A program made the translations under genes and the position numbers. 64,000 nucleotides of DNA from Candidatus Saccharibacteria bacterium. Its GTDB lineage: Bacteria; Patescibacteriota; Saccharimonadia; Saccharimonadales; Saccharimonadaceae. Of this stretch, positions 52,467 through 62,100 are shown one piece after another (positions within the stretch are counted from its first letter, which is position 1; each line of letters begins with the position of its first letter). The stretch covers positions 310,001 to 374,000 of the forward strand of contig CP064991.1 of the NCBI GenBank assembly GCA_016699895.1. Reading direction: 5' to 3'. The notes under the pieces were generated by a model. It saw nothing but the letters and a program-made list of their open reading frames with translations, did not search any database and was not told the DNA's origin.

Positions 52467-53963
52467 ATGAACGTGATGCAAAAAAACCAAACACCAGACA
52501 GCCGAACCTCGGAGATATTTGAAGTTAGTGGCCTAGCGGTCGATACTAGCGTGGATAACGTAGACGCTTTGCACTATAGACCGGAGTTTCAGACTACTGG
52601 TAAGCCCCGAAAAAACGCAATCAGTGCGATCGCTATTCGCCTATGTACAGAGGAAAGTGATATAAAACACTCCATGCACGCCGAGGCGGGGAAAATCATC
52701 GATGAATCGACATTACAACAGACAATGCGCGCCCTAGAAGCCGAAGGCAAAAGCCACACTATCGAGTACGAACTGGCGAAATATCGCCTCGATACGCGAC
52801 AATTACTCTATCTGGCAGCGAGAATCAATGACCCAGAAACTCCTACCGAGCAGATCCAGGGCTGGACTGATGCCTTTACTGACAAATCGATTGAAATCTG
52901 GGGCAAACCAGATGAAAAATTTGCCACTGATCTTCTGCGCGAACAAATGGTAGAGCTATCTGCTTTGGCTGATAGTCATCCGCATGAATACCGGGAATTA
53001 TTAAGTGCCGCTAGCGCGCTCGGCTTGCCAACTGAGGTTGAACAATCTGATGCACCTAGCTACCGCGAGCGTTTCAAAAAAGTTGCGGATCAGGTAGGCG
53101 AGTACATGAAAAGGAAATACGGCGCTGTGTTTGACGCGCTAGATCTCGATCAATTCAATGACCGGGAAATGACAGCTGCTGATATGGCTGATGCGGTAGA
53201 GCGCGGTATTGCTGAGCTGGCAAAGACCAATCCCGTTTGGAGTACATGGCAGGTGATACGCGACGAGGAAAAGGCACAGTTTAACGTCGAGGGGTCAGAT
53301 TTTACTATAACCGTTGGCATGAAACGAAACAGCGCTACTCGCGAGGAGTTCCAAGCCTTGTTTGCCCACGAGGTTTTGCGTCACGCTATGGCAGCTACAA
53401 ACGGCAGTTTGCTCGACTACGAACTACAAAAAGGTTTACCTGAATATTTATCGTGGGAAGAAGCCGTCGGTGTTCTAAAAGAATATGCGTTAACCGGTAT
53501 CATGCCAGAAAAGATCGTGAATCGCTATATTGATATATCAGTTGCCCTCGGTGATCTAACAGATAATGGTCGTCAGCCACGTCGCGCCTTGCAGCGGTTT
53601 GCGATGGCTAGGGAAAAGTTGCGTAATGCGGCACTCCCGATGGACAAACAGTCGACCGATGCGACTATTGAAAAAGACGTTAAAACGCATATCAATAGGA
53701 TATACCGCGGCACACTCGGCGACGACGAACATGTCGGCGTCATGACCAAAGATTATGTTTATATGGGCGGTCTGCCAGAGGTCTGTCAATATATCGAGGA
53801 CGAACTAGCGGCTGGCAAGACGATTGATGAGATCATGGAACACATTGACTCTGGCAAGTTCAACCCAACCAAACAGTCAAATCGCGATTATGTCGAATCT
53901 AAAAAACACAATAGGTCCAAAGAACTAGTGCCAGTTGGGCATAAAACGAGGCAGGATATATAA
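52467..53963 (+). CDS. DUF1704-family putative zinc carboxypeptidase
   Basis: 498 aa. The C-terminal half has the metal motif HEVLRH (His301, Glu302, His305) in ALFAHEVLRHAMAATNG, followed by LQKGLPEYLSWEEAVGVLKEYAL, which matches the family region called QEGLA, here with Glu residues that could be the third ligand. DUF1704 includes the eukaryotic tubulin tyrosine carboxypeptidase MATCAP, so cleavage of a C-terminal residue is a reasonable idea. The N-terminal half is helical and unassigned. The gene is probably leaderless. Its TAA overlaps the next ATG (TAATG), in an operon with a retropepsin-like protein and a RimK-type ligase. Confidence 0.85.
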   Translation: MNVMQKNQTPDSRTSEIFEVSGLAVDTSVDNVDALHYRPEFQTTGKPRKNAISAIAIRLCTEESDIKHSMHAEAGKIIDESTLQQTMRALEAEGKSHTIEYELAKYRLDTRQLLYLAARINDPETPTEQIQGWTDAFTDKSIEIWGKPDEKFATDLLREQMVELSALADSHPHEYRELLSAASALGLPTEVEQSDAPSYRERFKKVADQVGEYMKRKYGAVFDALDLDQFNDREMTAADMADAVERGIAELAKTNPVWSTWQVIRDEEKAQFNVEGSDFTITVGMKRNSATREEFQALFAHEVLRHAMAATNGSLLDYELQKGLPEYLSWEEAVGVLKEYALTGIMPEKIVNRYIDISVALGDLTDNGRQPRRALQRFAMAREKLRNAALPMDKQSTDATIEKDVKTHINRIYRGTLGDDEHVGVMTKDYVYMGGLPEVCQYIEDELAAGKTIDEIMEHIDSGKFNPTKQSNRDYVESKKHNRSKELVPVGHKTRQDI

Positions 53964-54478
53964 TGGATACTATGAATGAGCGACCAATCATCGGTAAAAA
54001 TGCCAAAGTTGACTTCGGTCGGCGAGCCATTGGCGTGCCGGCGAAAATTGACACTGGCGCAGATAGCTCGGCGGTGTGGGCTTCGAAAATCCGAGTCAGC
54101 AAAGACGGTGTGCTCAAATTTGCCTTGTTTGGCGAGGGTTCGCCGTATTATAGCGGCAAAGTGTTCAAACGCACCGACTACAAGGTTGCTATCGTGCGTA
54201 GCTCATCTGGGCATGAACAGATTCGCTATCGTACGCACTTTACAATTATCCTAAATGGACGTAGAATAAAGGCACTGTTTAACTTGTCGGATCGGTCGAA
54301 TAACCAGTATCCAGTCCTGATCGGTCGGCGGACAATTAGCGGTAAGTTTCTCGTCGATGTCAAAGCAGGTGATTTTGAGCACCAGAGAAAATACAGTAGA
54401 GAAACTGGAAAATTGAATCAGGAATTATCGAGCAACCCGCGTAAATTCTACGTGAAGTATAAAGGAGGTGCTAAATGA
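53963..54478 (+). CDS. RimB-like retropepsin (ATP-dependent zinc protease family)
   Basis: 171 aa. The aspartic protease signature is KIDTGADSSAV (Asp30-Thr-Gly-Ala), followed by a retropepsin-like beta fold with PVLIGRRTISGKFLVDV near the C-terminus. This is the RimB/DUF785 group, often linked to RimK and thought to remove added amino acids. The TAATG and ATGA overlaps with both neighbours indicate tight coupling. Confidence 0.88.
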   Translation: MDTMNERPIIGKNAKVDFGRRAIGVPAKIDTGADSSAVWASKIRVSKDGVLKFALFGEGSPYYSGKVFKRTDYKVAIVRSSSGHEQIRYRTHFTIILNGRRIKALFNLSDRSNNQYPVLIGRRTISGKFLVDVKAGDFEHQRKYSRETGKLNQELSSNPRKFYVKYKGGAK

Positions 54479-55389
54479 AAATCGCTATTTTATCCAACGG
54501 CAACGCTAACTATTCCACCAAGCGTTTAGTCGAGGCAGCCAAAGCTCGTGGTCACTCGGTTGATGTGATCAAATACAAAAACTGTTTTGTGTCGGTTGAT
54601 AGCCAAGATCCAAAAGTTATCTACAAAGGGAAGGAAATCGACATTAAAAAGTACGACGCGATCATTCCGCGCATTGCTAACTATATGACTCGTTATGGTA
54701 CGGCTATCGTGCGTCAGCTCGAGCGCGAGGGTATCTTTACGACCGCTAGTGCCATTGCTATCCAGCGCTCGCGCGACAAACTGCGTGCCACTCAAATCAT
54801 GGCCAAGGCAGTTGACGTCCCGAAAACGGTTTTTTCGCGTAATTCTACCGATATTGACGGTATGTTGGACCAGGTCGGCGGTGCGCCAGTTATCATTAAA
54901 TTAGGCCAGTCAACACACGGCAATGGCGTGGTTCTAGCTGATACTAAAAAGGCCGCGAAATCAGCTTTGCAGGCTTTTTATATCTATAACGAGGACGGCA
55001 CTAACGTCATGATTCAGGAGTTTGTCGAAGAATCGGCCGGAGTAGACATCCGCGCCTTTGTAGTGGGCGGTCGTGTGGTGGCGAGCATGAAACGACAATC
55101 TCTCGATGATGATTTTCGTTCCAACCTCCACCGCGGTGGCGAGGGGGTAGCGATCAAACTAACCGACGAAGAGCGTAAGGTTGTGATCAAAGCCGCCAAA
55201 GCGATGGGTCTGAGTCTCGCTGGTGTCGATATCATGCGCAGTGATCGTGGACCATTGGTGCTAGAGGTCAATGCTAGTCCAGGGTTTGGCATCGAAAAGG
55301 TAACTGGGCGAGACGTTGCGACGCCAATCATTGAATACGTCGAGCAAAATGCGCGGCGCGGTCAGAAAAAAGACAAAGTCGGCGCCTAG
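54475..55389 (+). CDS. RimK-type ATP-grasp amino-acid ligase
   Basis: 304 aa. ATP-grasp fold: N-terminal domain with KIAILSNGNANYSTKRLVEAAKARGH, then RSRDKLRATQIMAKAVDVPKT, VIIKLGQSTHGNGVVLAD (ATP lysine loop), IQEFVEES, and the metal-binding VLEVNASPGFGIEKVTG at the end. RimK adds glutamates to the C-terminus of ribosomal protein S6; relatives act on other acceptors. The acceptor here is unknown. The gene closes the coupled DUF1704-retropepsin operon: writer and two possible erasers in one transcript. Confidence 0.92.
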   Translation: MKIAILSNGNANYSTKRLVEAAKARGHSVDVIKYKNCFVSVDSQDPKVIYKGKEIDIKKYDAIIPRIANYMTRYGTAIVRQLEREGIFTTASAIAIQRSRDKLRATQIMAKAVDVPKTVFSRNSTDIDGMLDQVGGAPVIIKLGQSTHGNGVVLADTKKAAKSALQAFYIYNEDGTNVMIQEFVEESAGVDIRAFVVGGRVVASMKRQSLDDDFRSNLHRGGEGVAIKLTDEERKVVIKAAKAMGLSLAGVDIMRSDRGPLVLEVNASPGFGIEKVTGRDVATPIIEYVEQNARRGQKKDKVGA

Positions 55390-55452
55390 AGACAACGCCA
55401 GACCTTGCAGATAACGGAGATTTCTGATAGAATTTAGGTTGTCTCCAAATTT

Positions 55453-55528
55453 GGGACGGTAGCTCAGTTGGTAGAGCACGGGCCTTTTAAGCCTGGTGTC
55501 GCGGGTTCGAGCCCCGCCCGTCTCACCA
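55453..55528 (+). tRNA. tRNA-Lys (anticodon TTT)
   Basis: GGGACGG pairs with CCGTCTC (one G-T), the anticodon loop is CTTTTAA, and the T arm is GCGGG-TTCGAGC-CCCGC. CCA is encoded. Confidence 0.94.
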
Positions 55529-55544
55529 TTAGCAATTTATAGAA

Positions 55545-55570
55545 AACGTCGTTTCCCACGGCGTTTTTTG
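55545..55570 (+). terminator. Terminator of tRNA-Lys
   Basis: AACG-T-CGT and ACG-G-CGTT form an 8-bp stem with one mismatch, followed by T6. Confidence 0.7.
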
Positions 55571-55598
55571 TTTGCAGTTGTCTTATGTGTGCTTGTGC

Positions 55599-55604
55599 TA
55601 TACT
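55599..55604 (+). promoter_or_regulatory. Extended -10 box of comEC
   Basis: TGC-TATACT ends 7 nt before the ATG at 55611, which sets the start codon. Confidence 0.6.
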
Positions 55605-55610
55605 GATGAG

Positions 55611-57185
55611 ATGAGAGCTCGATTGTTACTAGGGCGATTGTGGCACTATGCATGCAACTCGCGAGCTCACATTTCTTGGCTGATCACAGCCGGTTGTTTA
55701 GGGCTGGTTGCTGGCGTTGGTTTATCGATTTTGCCGACTAGCGTGTGGCAGGACGGCACAATTTGGCTGATCTTGGGGTTCGTTTTATGTATGATTGCAA
55801 TCGTCAGCCGACTCCGCATCATGATCGTAGCAGCGTTCATGGCTGGTCTATTATTTGGAGTGTGGCGCGGCATGACGGCTCGCACCGATTTATCTGTTTA
55901 CCGGCAATATATCGGGCAAGAAGTCAGAATCATCGGGACGATTGCTGATGATCCGGATGTAGACGCGAGTAACGTCGTGAAACTGCGCATCGAAAATGTA
56001 GAAATCATAACACAGTCAGATGACGACCGCTTGCAGGGCGAACCGGATATCACGAGCTATTTTGAGCCTATGCCGGGCCAGATTTGGCTGAGTTCAGTAA
56101 TGAGTTTTCATAATATTAAACGCGGTGACCATGTCGAGGCAAGCGGTACATTAAAGGGTGGTTTCGGTAGTTTTGCAGCAACAGTGAGCTACGGTCAATT
56201 GGATCATATTGAACGTTCAGATCAGGCCGATCCACTACGCGATCTGAGGGATGGCTTTGGAGAAAGGCTGCGGTCGGTGATACCTGCGCCGGCGGTGGAT
56301 CTCGGCATGGGGATTTTAGCTGGTCAAAAGACTGCTTTGCCGGCAGATTTGTCTCAAGCCTTTATCATTGCGAGCTTGACGCACATCGTGGTGGCGAGCG
56401 GCTACAACCTGACGATTTTGATTCGATTTGCGAGACGTTTGTTCGCCAAAGTCTCGCGGTTAGTCGCCTTGATTTTTTCCAGTGGGCTAGCCATCGGATT
56501 TGCGGCATTAGTCGGGTTTTCACCCAGTATGACTAGGGCGTCACTAGTTGCCATGTTGTCGCTCGTGGCCTGGTATTACGGTCGGAGATTTCATCCAGTT
56601 GCGTTGCTCGCAGTTGTGGCGGCTATCACGGTCATCATTAATCCCACGAGCGTTTGGGGTGATGTTGGCTGGTATTTGTCATTCCTCAGTTTCGTTGGTG
56701 TGATTATTCTGGCGCCACTATTGACAGCCTATTTCTTTGGGGAAAAGCAGGCGGACAACAAAGAACCGACCAAAACATCACCGATGGCGAGCTTGCGACA
56801 GGTCTTTATCGAAACGTTGAGCGCGCAGTTAGTGGCTGCGCCGATAATGGCGCTATTTATGGGGCAGTTTTCGCTCTATGGTATGCTTGCGAATATCTTG
56901 GCGTTACCGCTTTTACCGCTCGTTATGTTGCTGACCTTTCTGTCTGGCGTCATGGCTTTCCTATTGCCAACCGCGATTGCCAGTGTTATCGCGTGGCCTG
57001 CGACGCAACTGCTGAACTACGTTATTGGTGTAGCGAACTGGGTGTCCGAATTGCCACTAGCCCAGAGCAAAGTTGCGATATCGTTGCCAGTCATCATTGG
57101 GATGTACGTGGTCATGTTTGGCGTCATCATATACCTGAAGTTGAAAACGCGGCACGATTTCCGCTCGGACAATGTGGTAGAATAG
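55611..57185 (+). CDS. comEC: DNA uptake channel protein ComEC/Rec2 (without metallo-hydrolase domain)
   Basis: 524 aa. Two or three N-terminal helices, an outside OB-like domain (about residues 100-215, GQEVRIIGTIADDPDV) and the competence domain with about seven helices (GILAGQKTALPADLSQAFIIASLTHIVVASGYNLTIL, MTRASLVAMLSL). Full ComEC is about 750 aa with a C-terminal beta-lactamase-like domain, absent here. It forms the channel that takes in single-stranded DNA, which fits the pilin genes. The start ATG was set by the -10 box. Confidence 0.9.
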   Translation: MRARLLLGRLWHYACNSRAHISWLITAGCLGLVAGVGLSILPTSVWQDGTIWLILGFVLCMIAIVSRLRIMIVAAFMAGLLFGVWRGMTARTDLSVYRQYIGQEVRIIGTIADDPDVDASNVVKLRIENVEIITQSDDDRLQGEPDITSYFEPMPGQIWLSSVMSFHNIKRGDHVEASGTLKGGFGSFAATVSYGQLDHIERSDQADPLRDLRDGFGERLRSVIPAPAVDLGMGILAGQKTALPADLSQAFIIASLTHIVVASGYNLTILIRFARRLFAKVSRLVALIFSSGLAIGFAALVGFSPSMTRASLVAMLSLVAWYYGRRFHPVALLAVVAAITVIINPTSVWGDVGWYLSFLSFVGVIILAPLLTAYFFGEKQADNKEPTKTSPMASLRQVFIETLSAQLVAAPIMALFMGQFSLYGMLANILALPLLPLVMLLTFLSGVMAFLLPTAIASVIAWPATQLLNYVIGVANWVSELPLAQSKVAISLPVIIGMYVVMFGVIIYLKLKTRHDFRSDNVVE

Positions 57186-57191
57186 AGGCAG

Positions 57192-58418
57192 ATGAAATCA
57201 CTCCTTCTCTCTAGTAGTTTGGGAAAAATCGTGTCAAAAGCCTCTCGATTACGAGGTGGCCACGGTTCGGCTTTGCCTGGGTTGGTGGTCGAAAAAGTAT
57301 CGCCACATTTCCTGCGAGACACCCTGACTAATTTACCGTACGGTGTAGTGGTCATTAGCGGCACTAACGGCAAGACAACGACGACGAAAATTGTCGTGGA
57401 GTTGCTACGGGCGGCTGGACTAAAAGTTTTTACAAACCCGAGCGGCAGCAATTTTACCAGAGGTATCGCTAGTGTGGCGGCGCTCGAAATGCGGCGTGGT
57501 CGGCTCGACGCCGATATCGCCGTTGTGGAACTCGACGAGGCGCATGCGGTGCACTTTGTGCGACAAGTTCCACCCAAATATTCTTTGATTTTGAACGTTT
57601 TGCGTGATCAGCTCGACCGATTTGGTGAGATCGATACCACGGCTAAATTGCTAGCCAAAGTAGCCAATCAAACTACTGGAACGGTGGTCTTGAACCGCGA
57701 AGATCCGCTCGTAGCGGCGATTACGGCGAACAGGAAAGTCTATTTCGGCTATTCCGGATCGGTTGCAACATTATTTCCGAACGATGATGAGCTCTATAGT
57801 ACGAAAAAACGTAGCTCGGCTAGTCAGCCGGACGCTACAGTTAAGCTCGACGAACTGGATGGATCGACGGCGACATTTAACATCGGATCATCGGAATTAT
57901 TGCTACGCGGTGCGCACAATGCGCTCAATGCGGCTGCGGCGTTGGCGCTAGTCAGGGAAATCCTGGGTGATAAATTTGAGGCGGACGAGTCGCTTGCGGC
58001 GTTATCTCAGGTTCAACCAGCCTTTGGTCGTGGCGAAAGTTTTACGATTAACGGTCAGCCGCTAGAGTTGATTTTGGTAAAAAATCCGAGTGGTTTTCGC
58101 ATCAGTTTAGCTAGCCAGAATGATCCTAACGCAGCAACAATGATCGCCATTAACGACCAATATGCCGATGGGCGAGACATGAGTTGGTTGTGGGATGTGG
58201 ACTTTTCCAAACTGTCGTCAGTTGCAATGATCAGCGGTGTCAGAGCGTATGACATGGCGTTGCGCCTAGAGACGAGCGGAATTAATGTTGGGGCGGTTGA
58301 AACTGATCTAACCGTGGCGGTAGACCAGTTTTTGACAGATCGTCCGATGCAAATCTATGCGACCTATACCGCGATGTTAAAAATTCGTAAAGCCCTAAAG
58401 GCACGGAGGCAAGCATGA
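57192..58418 (+). CDS. murT: Lipid II amidotransferase subunit MurT, no zinc ribbon
   Basis: 408 aa Mur-ligase-like protein: ATP loop VVISGTNGKTTTTKIV, NPSGSNFTRGIASVAALEM, VVELDEAHAVHF, LNVLRDQLDRFGEID, RGAHNALNAAAALALV and the C-terminal DUF1727 domain (LVKNPSGFRISL...IAINDQYADGRDMSWLWDVDF). MurT and GatD amidate the D-Glu of lipid II. In S. aureus and relatives MurT carries a four-Cys zinc ribbon in the middle domain; here that segment (about 190-225, ATLFPNDDELYSTKKRSS) has no Cys. gatD overlaps by ATGA. Confidence 0.93.
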   Translation: MKSLLLSSSLGKIVSKASRLRGGHGSALPGLVVEKVSPHFLRDTLTNLPYGVVVISGTNGKTTTTKIVVELLRAAGLKVFTNPSGSNFTRGIASVAALEMRRGRLDADIAVVELDEAHAVHFVRQVPPKYSLILNVLRDQLDRFGEIDTTAKLLAKVANQTTGTVVLNREDPLVAAITANRKVYFGYSGSVATLFPNDDELYSTKKRSSASQPDATVKLDELDGSTATFNIGSSELLLRGAHNALNAAAALALVREILGDKFEADESLAALSQVQPAFGRGESFTINGQPLELILVKNPSGFRISLASQNDPNAATMIAINDQYADGRDMSWLWDVDFSKLSSVAMISGVRAYDMALRLETSGINVGAVETDLTVAVDQFLTDRPMQIYATYTAMLKIRKALKARRQA

Positions 58419-59161
58419 GTCGAGCTCTAAATATCGTCATGCTGTATCCGGCGGAGATGAATATTTACGGCGATCACGGCAACCTAGAGTTTCTGACGCG
58501 CAGGGCTGAGCTCTACGGTTTCAAGGTGAGTGTCGTAGCATATGAACCGGGCGACACTTTTCCGGATAATGTTGATATTATTTTAGGCGGTGGCGGTCAG
58601 GATTCGGGACAGACGAAAATCACCGACGATCTGATGCAGCTAGCACCGAAGCTACGTCAACTAGCGCAAGACGGCGTACCGATGCTGGTGATTTGTGGAC
58701 TCTATCAGCTATTCGGGCATTATTTTCAGACGGCCGATGACGTCAAGATCCCGGGGATAGGATTGTTCGATGCCTATACCGTAGCTGGCGACAAACGCCT
58801 GATTGGCAATATCGTGACAGACTGGGCAGGTTATCAATTGGTTGGCTACGAGAATCATAGCGGGCTGACGCATTTAAATGACGGACAGGCGGGGATGGCT
58901 ACGGTGGTAAAAGGAGCGGGGAACAACGGCCAGAACAATACAGAAGGCGCGCGGGTACACAATGTCTTCGGATCCTATCTACACGGGCCGATGTTGCCGA
59001 AAAACCCTAAATTAGCAGATGAAATTTTACTTCTAGCCGCCAGGCGACGCTTTCACGACACGGCGCTACATCCTAGTGGCAATGAAGCTAAAAAAGCCCT
59101 GCAATTACTAGATGATTTAGCCGACAAGGCGCGCGCGGTAGCAATCGCGCGCCCTCGCTAA
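58415..59161 (+). CDS. gatD: Lipid II glutamine amidotransferase subunit GatD
   Basis: 248 aa, class I (CobB/CobQ-like) glutaminase. Catalytic Cys94 lies in MLVICGLYQLFGHYF and the His in FGSYLHGPMLPKNP. Early stretches (LNIVMLYPAEMNIYGDHGNL, ILGGGGQDSGQ) are typical of GatD. It supplies ammonia to MurT. The gene pair is translationally coupled. Confidence 0.95.
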   Translation: MSRALNIVMLYPAEMNIYGDHGNLEFLTRRAELYGFKVSVVAYEPGDTFPDNVDIILGGGGQDSGQTKITDDLMQLAPKLRQLAQDGVPMLVICGLYQLFGHYFQTADDVKIPGIGLFDAYTVAGDKRLIGNIVTDWAGYQLVGYENHSGLTHLNDGQAGMATVVKGAGNNGQNNTEGARVHNVFGSYLHGPMLPKNPKLADEILLLAARRRFHDTALHPSGNEAKKALQLLDDLADKARAVAIARPR

Positions 59162-59172
59162 AATGTATCCCC

Positions 59173-62100
59173 CTAAAACCTCGCCGGTAATACAGTCTGT
59201 TTCGTCACGATCCAGGTGTTACCAGTGGTTGAGCTCTGTCTAATGGCATACGGTGTGAGGAACAGGTTTGGCTGGTAGTTAAACAACTCAGACGCCGTTA
59301 TTGACTCGAGATGGGTCTCACCGTTTGTGGTAACCGTCGTCGTGCTCGATGAGCTGTACCCTGAACCAATCGTGCGACGCAGAGCTGGTGTAGTTCTAGA
59401 GATGACTGCCCCATTGACTCGTAGCTGGCTATTACAAGCACCGCCATCGCGCATGTCGGTCGAGCTGCTACTCACGGGACACGTTATGAAACCGCTGGTT
59501 GCCGAGGCACTCGCATTAATGTAGGTCCCAAACAGCTGCGTCACACCTGTCCCCACAATGATCTGTCCCCCAGCAATGATGTTCAAGATCGGTACTTGGT
59601 TGAGATCAGAGAAGGTCGAGCTCGCCGTCGTAATGTTACCATCAAGGTAGATGTTGCCGGCTGAGACGAGCGTGATCTGCCGAGACGAAGTCAGCGTCAA
59701 GGCAGTAATATGCGTATCGGCATTCACGCGGTATGTGCCACTCGCGAGGCCATCAACCATCGCATCAGTGATTGGCGTGGCGCCAGCTAGCGGCAACGCA
59801 TTGACCGCCGCCGTAGTGAGCTTGGCATTGGTTGGCAGGCTAATCGTCTGCGTCAGTGAGCTGCCGTTATATAAACCACCGCCGGTTGCGCTGGTGCTAC
59901 AGGTGGTAGAACCAATAACGTTCGCAAAGGTGACGGCACAGGCATTCACGCGGTTAGAGGCGCTGTAGTTAGCAGTCCAGCCACCTGAGCCAAAGAAGCT
60001 CACGTTACCAGTTGTGGCGCTCGTACCCTTGTAGCCGAGTAGTCCATACTGTGACCAGGAACCACGTCTAGCATCCGATTGCGACACACCGAGGAACCCA
60101 CCATTGTACGCGGTACTCGTACCATCCCAGATACCACCCGACGATGCATCAGCACCACGTAATTGCACCTGTGGAGATTTTGACCACTTGACACAAACTG
60201 GGTTAGAATAGCGGTATTCGGTCGTCTTGTCATAGGCCCAACCACCAGCGTTAGAGACGACCGTATAGTAGCAGACCTTCTTGCCATACCAGGCATCCTG
60301 GAAGGTCTGAGAAAGCGCCGTACCATTCCACGTCCCAGAGGCAAAGTTGGCATCAGTGAGACCACTGACGGTAGAGAGCGTGGCGATACTGGCTGCCCCA
60401 CTGCCAAAGCTCGCAATGTTAGCAGCCGTTGGCGCCACGTTCAGGTTAGCGGTTATGCCTTGGGTCGGCGTCCAAGAGCCCGAGCCTATAACCTGGACGA
60501 TTGAAACGTTGTGGCTAGTACCATTAACATTATTCTGCGAACTACCCACGCTAGGTGTAATAGTATAAGTGTCTCCGACTGCCGCGTTTTGGGTACCTAT
60601 ACCTAGACTATTAGCAACTCGTGGCTCGAGAATCCATGGTGTACGTACCGTGACAGAGCAGCGGTTTTCGGTAGAGCCGTCTAGATTGCCCCAATATTCA
60701 GCGGTCGTATCATTGCCGCCCGCACTAGTGAGTGACCGCCGGTTAAAGCTCATTATGTAGCACAGATCCATGCCCTTGAGGTTGTTTAGCGTCGTACCGG
60801 ATGGTAGTGAATTGTTCCACAGCCGATCGGCTGTTGTTAATGTGTAATAGCCGCTTGCTCCAGAAGCTAACGAGGCGTCAGTCCACGAACTACCTTTGGT
60901 GCAGCGCTTGAAAGATGTATCGTAGCTAAAACCAGTAGGACACAGTGAACTAACATCGGTTTGACCACTGTTAACGCTATTGGCAGCAATTAGACCGGAA
61001 CCAAAGGCCCAGCTCGGGTAATATTTAAAAGTTGCTGCGCTTGGAGCGGCGTCACTGCTCCGTATAACTCGAACCATATAGTACACCTTGTCTTCGGCGC
61101 CAGCCGCGTGACCACCAAAGGTCGGATGGCTCGGATAGGCAGTCTTACGATTGTTATTGTATAGCGCATTACTAGAAGTATCTATTGTATTGCTGGTCGG
61201 ATTAGCGTGATTGACTGCAGAATAAGTAGTCGCCGTCAGAGTCCAATCGGGGATGGTAACGCACTGACTGGTAGAGTATACAGTGCCGCTGCCAGAATTG
61301 TTCGAAGGGGTAGCATAAGCTTGCGAGCAGAAAGTTTTACCAACATCAGCGGATGTAATGGATCGTGACTCGGTATATGTTGCCGCAGTGCCCGTGCCCC
61401 GCCCCGCACTAACTGTTCCTGCTGCGGTCGAACCAGACCAACCATTTGTATGATTATAACCATATGTAACAGCTCTATCAGTAGCGTCCGGTCCGCTATT
61501 GGTAATCGTATGTGTCCAGGTGACTGTATTGCCCACCGTAGCGGTTGCCGCGCTGACAGAGCTAGAAGCAGTTATATTCCACTCATTGCGGCAAACTTTT
61601 TTATTGTATATCTCGTTAGTCGGCACCTCAACAGTTATGTCGTTGCCTTCTCGTAACTTCTGAATATTTAATTGATATCCAGTATTGGCTGCCATATCAA
61701 AGGTTAAACTAGCACTTTGGCCCGAGTTTGCTGTTAGATTAAGCCATGTTGCGGTGCCGGATCTTATTGATATTCTTGACTTATCATCAATTACGCTTGA
61801 ATTATTAGCTATGTTCGTGCCGGTTGTTGTGTTATAGAATTGTATTCTTAGGGCGTTATCATCCCAACTGCTGTCCTGGTATTTATCTTTATCCGTATCA
61901 TAAAAAGCTACTTCCTGATTAGGCTTCTGCGTAGAAGCACAACTTCCAAATCCAGTCTGGAGATTGTAATATCCGCCTGCACTACTAGAGCTAAAATCGC
62001 GTGAGTATCCTGCGGGATAGCCTCCCATAACGCCAAACTGAGCACCATCAGTATCTGCAGTCTCCAAATTAAACCATGCTCTAGAGTCGCCATCGCCACT

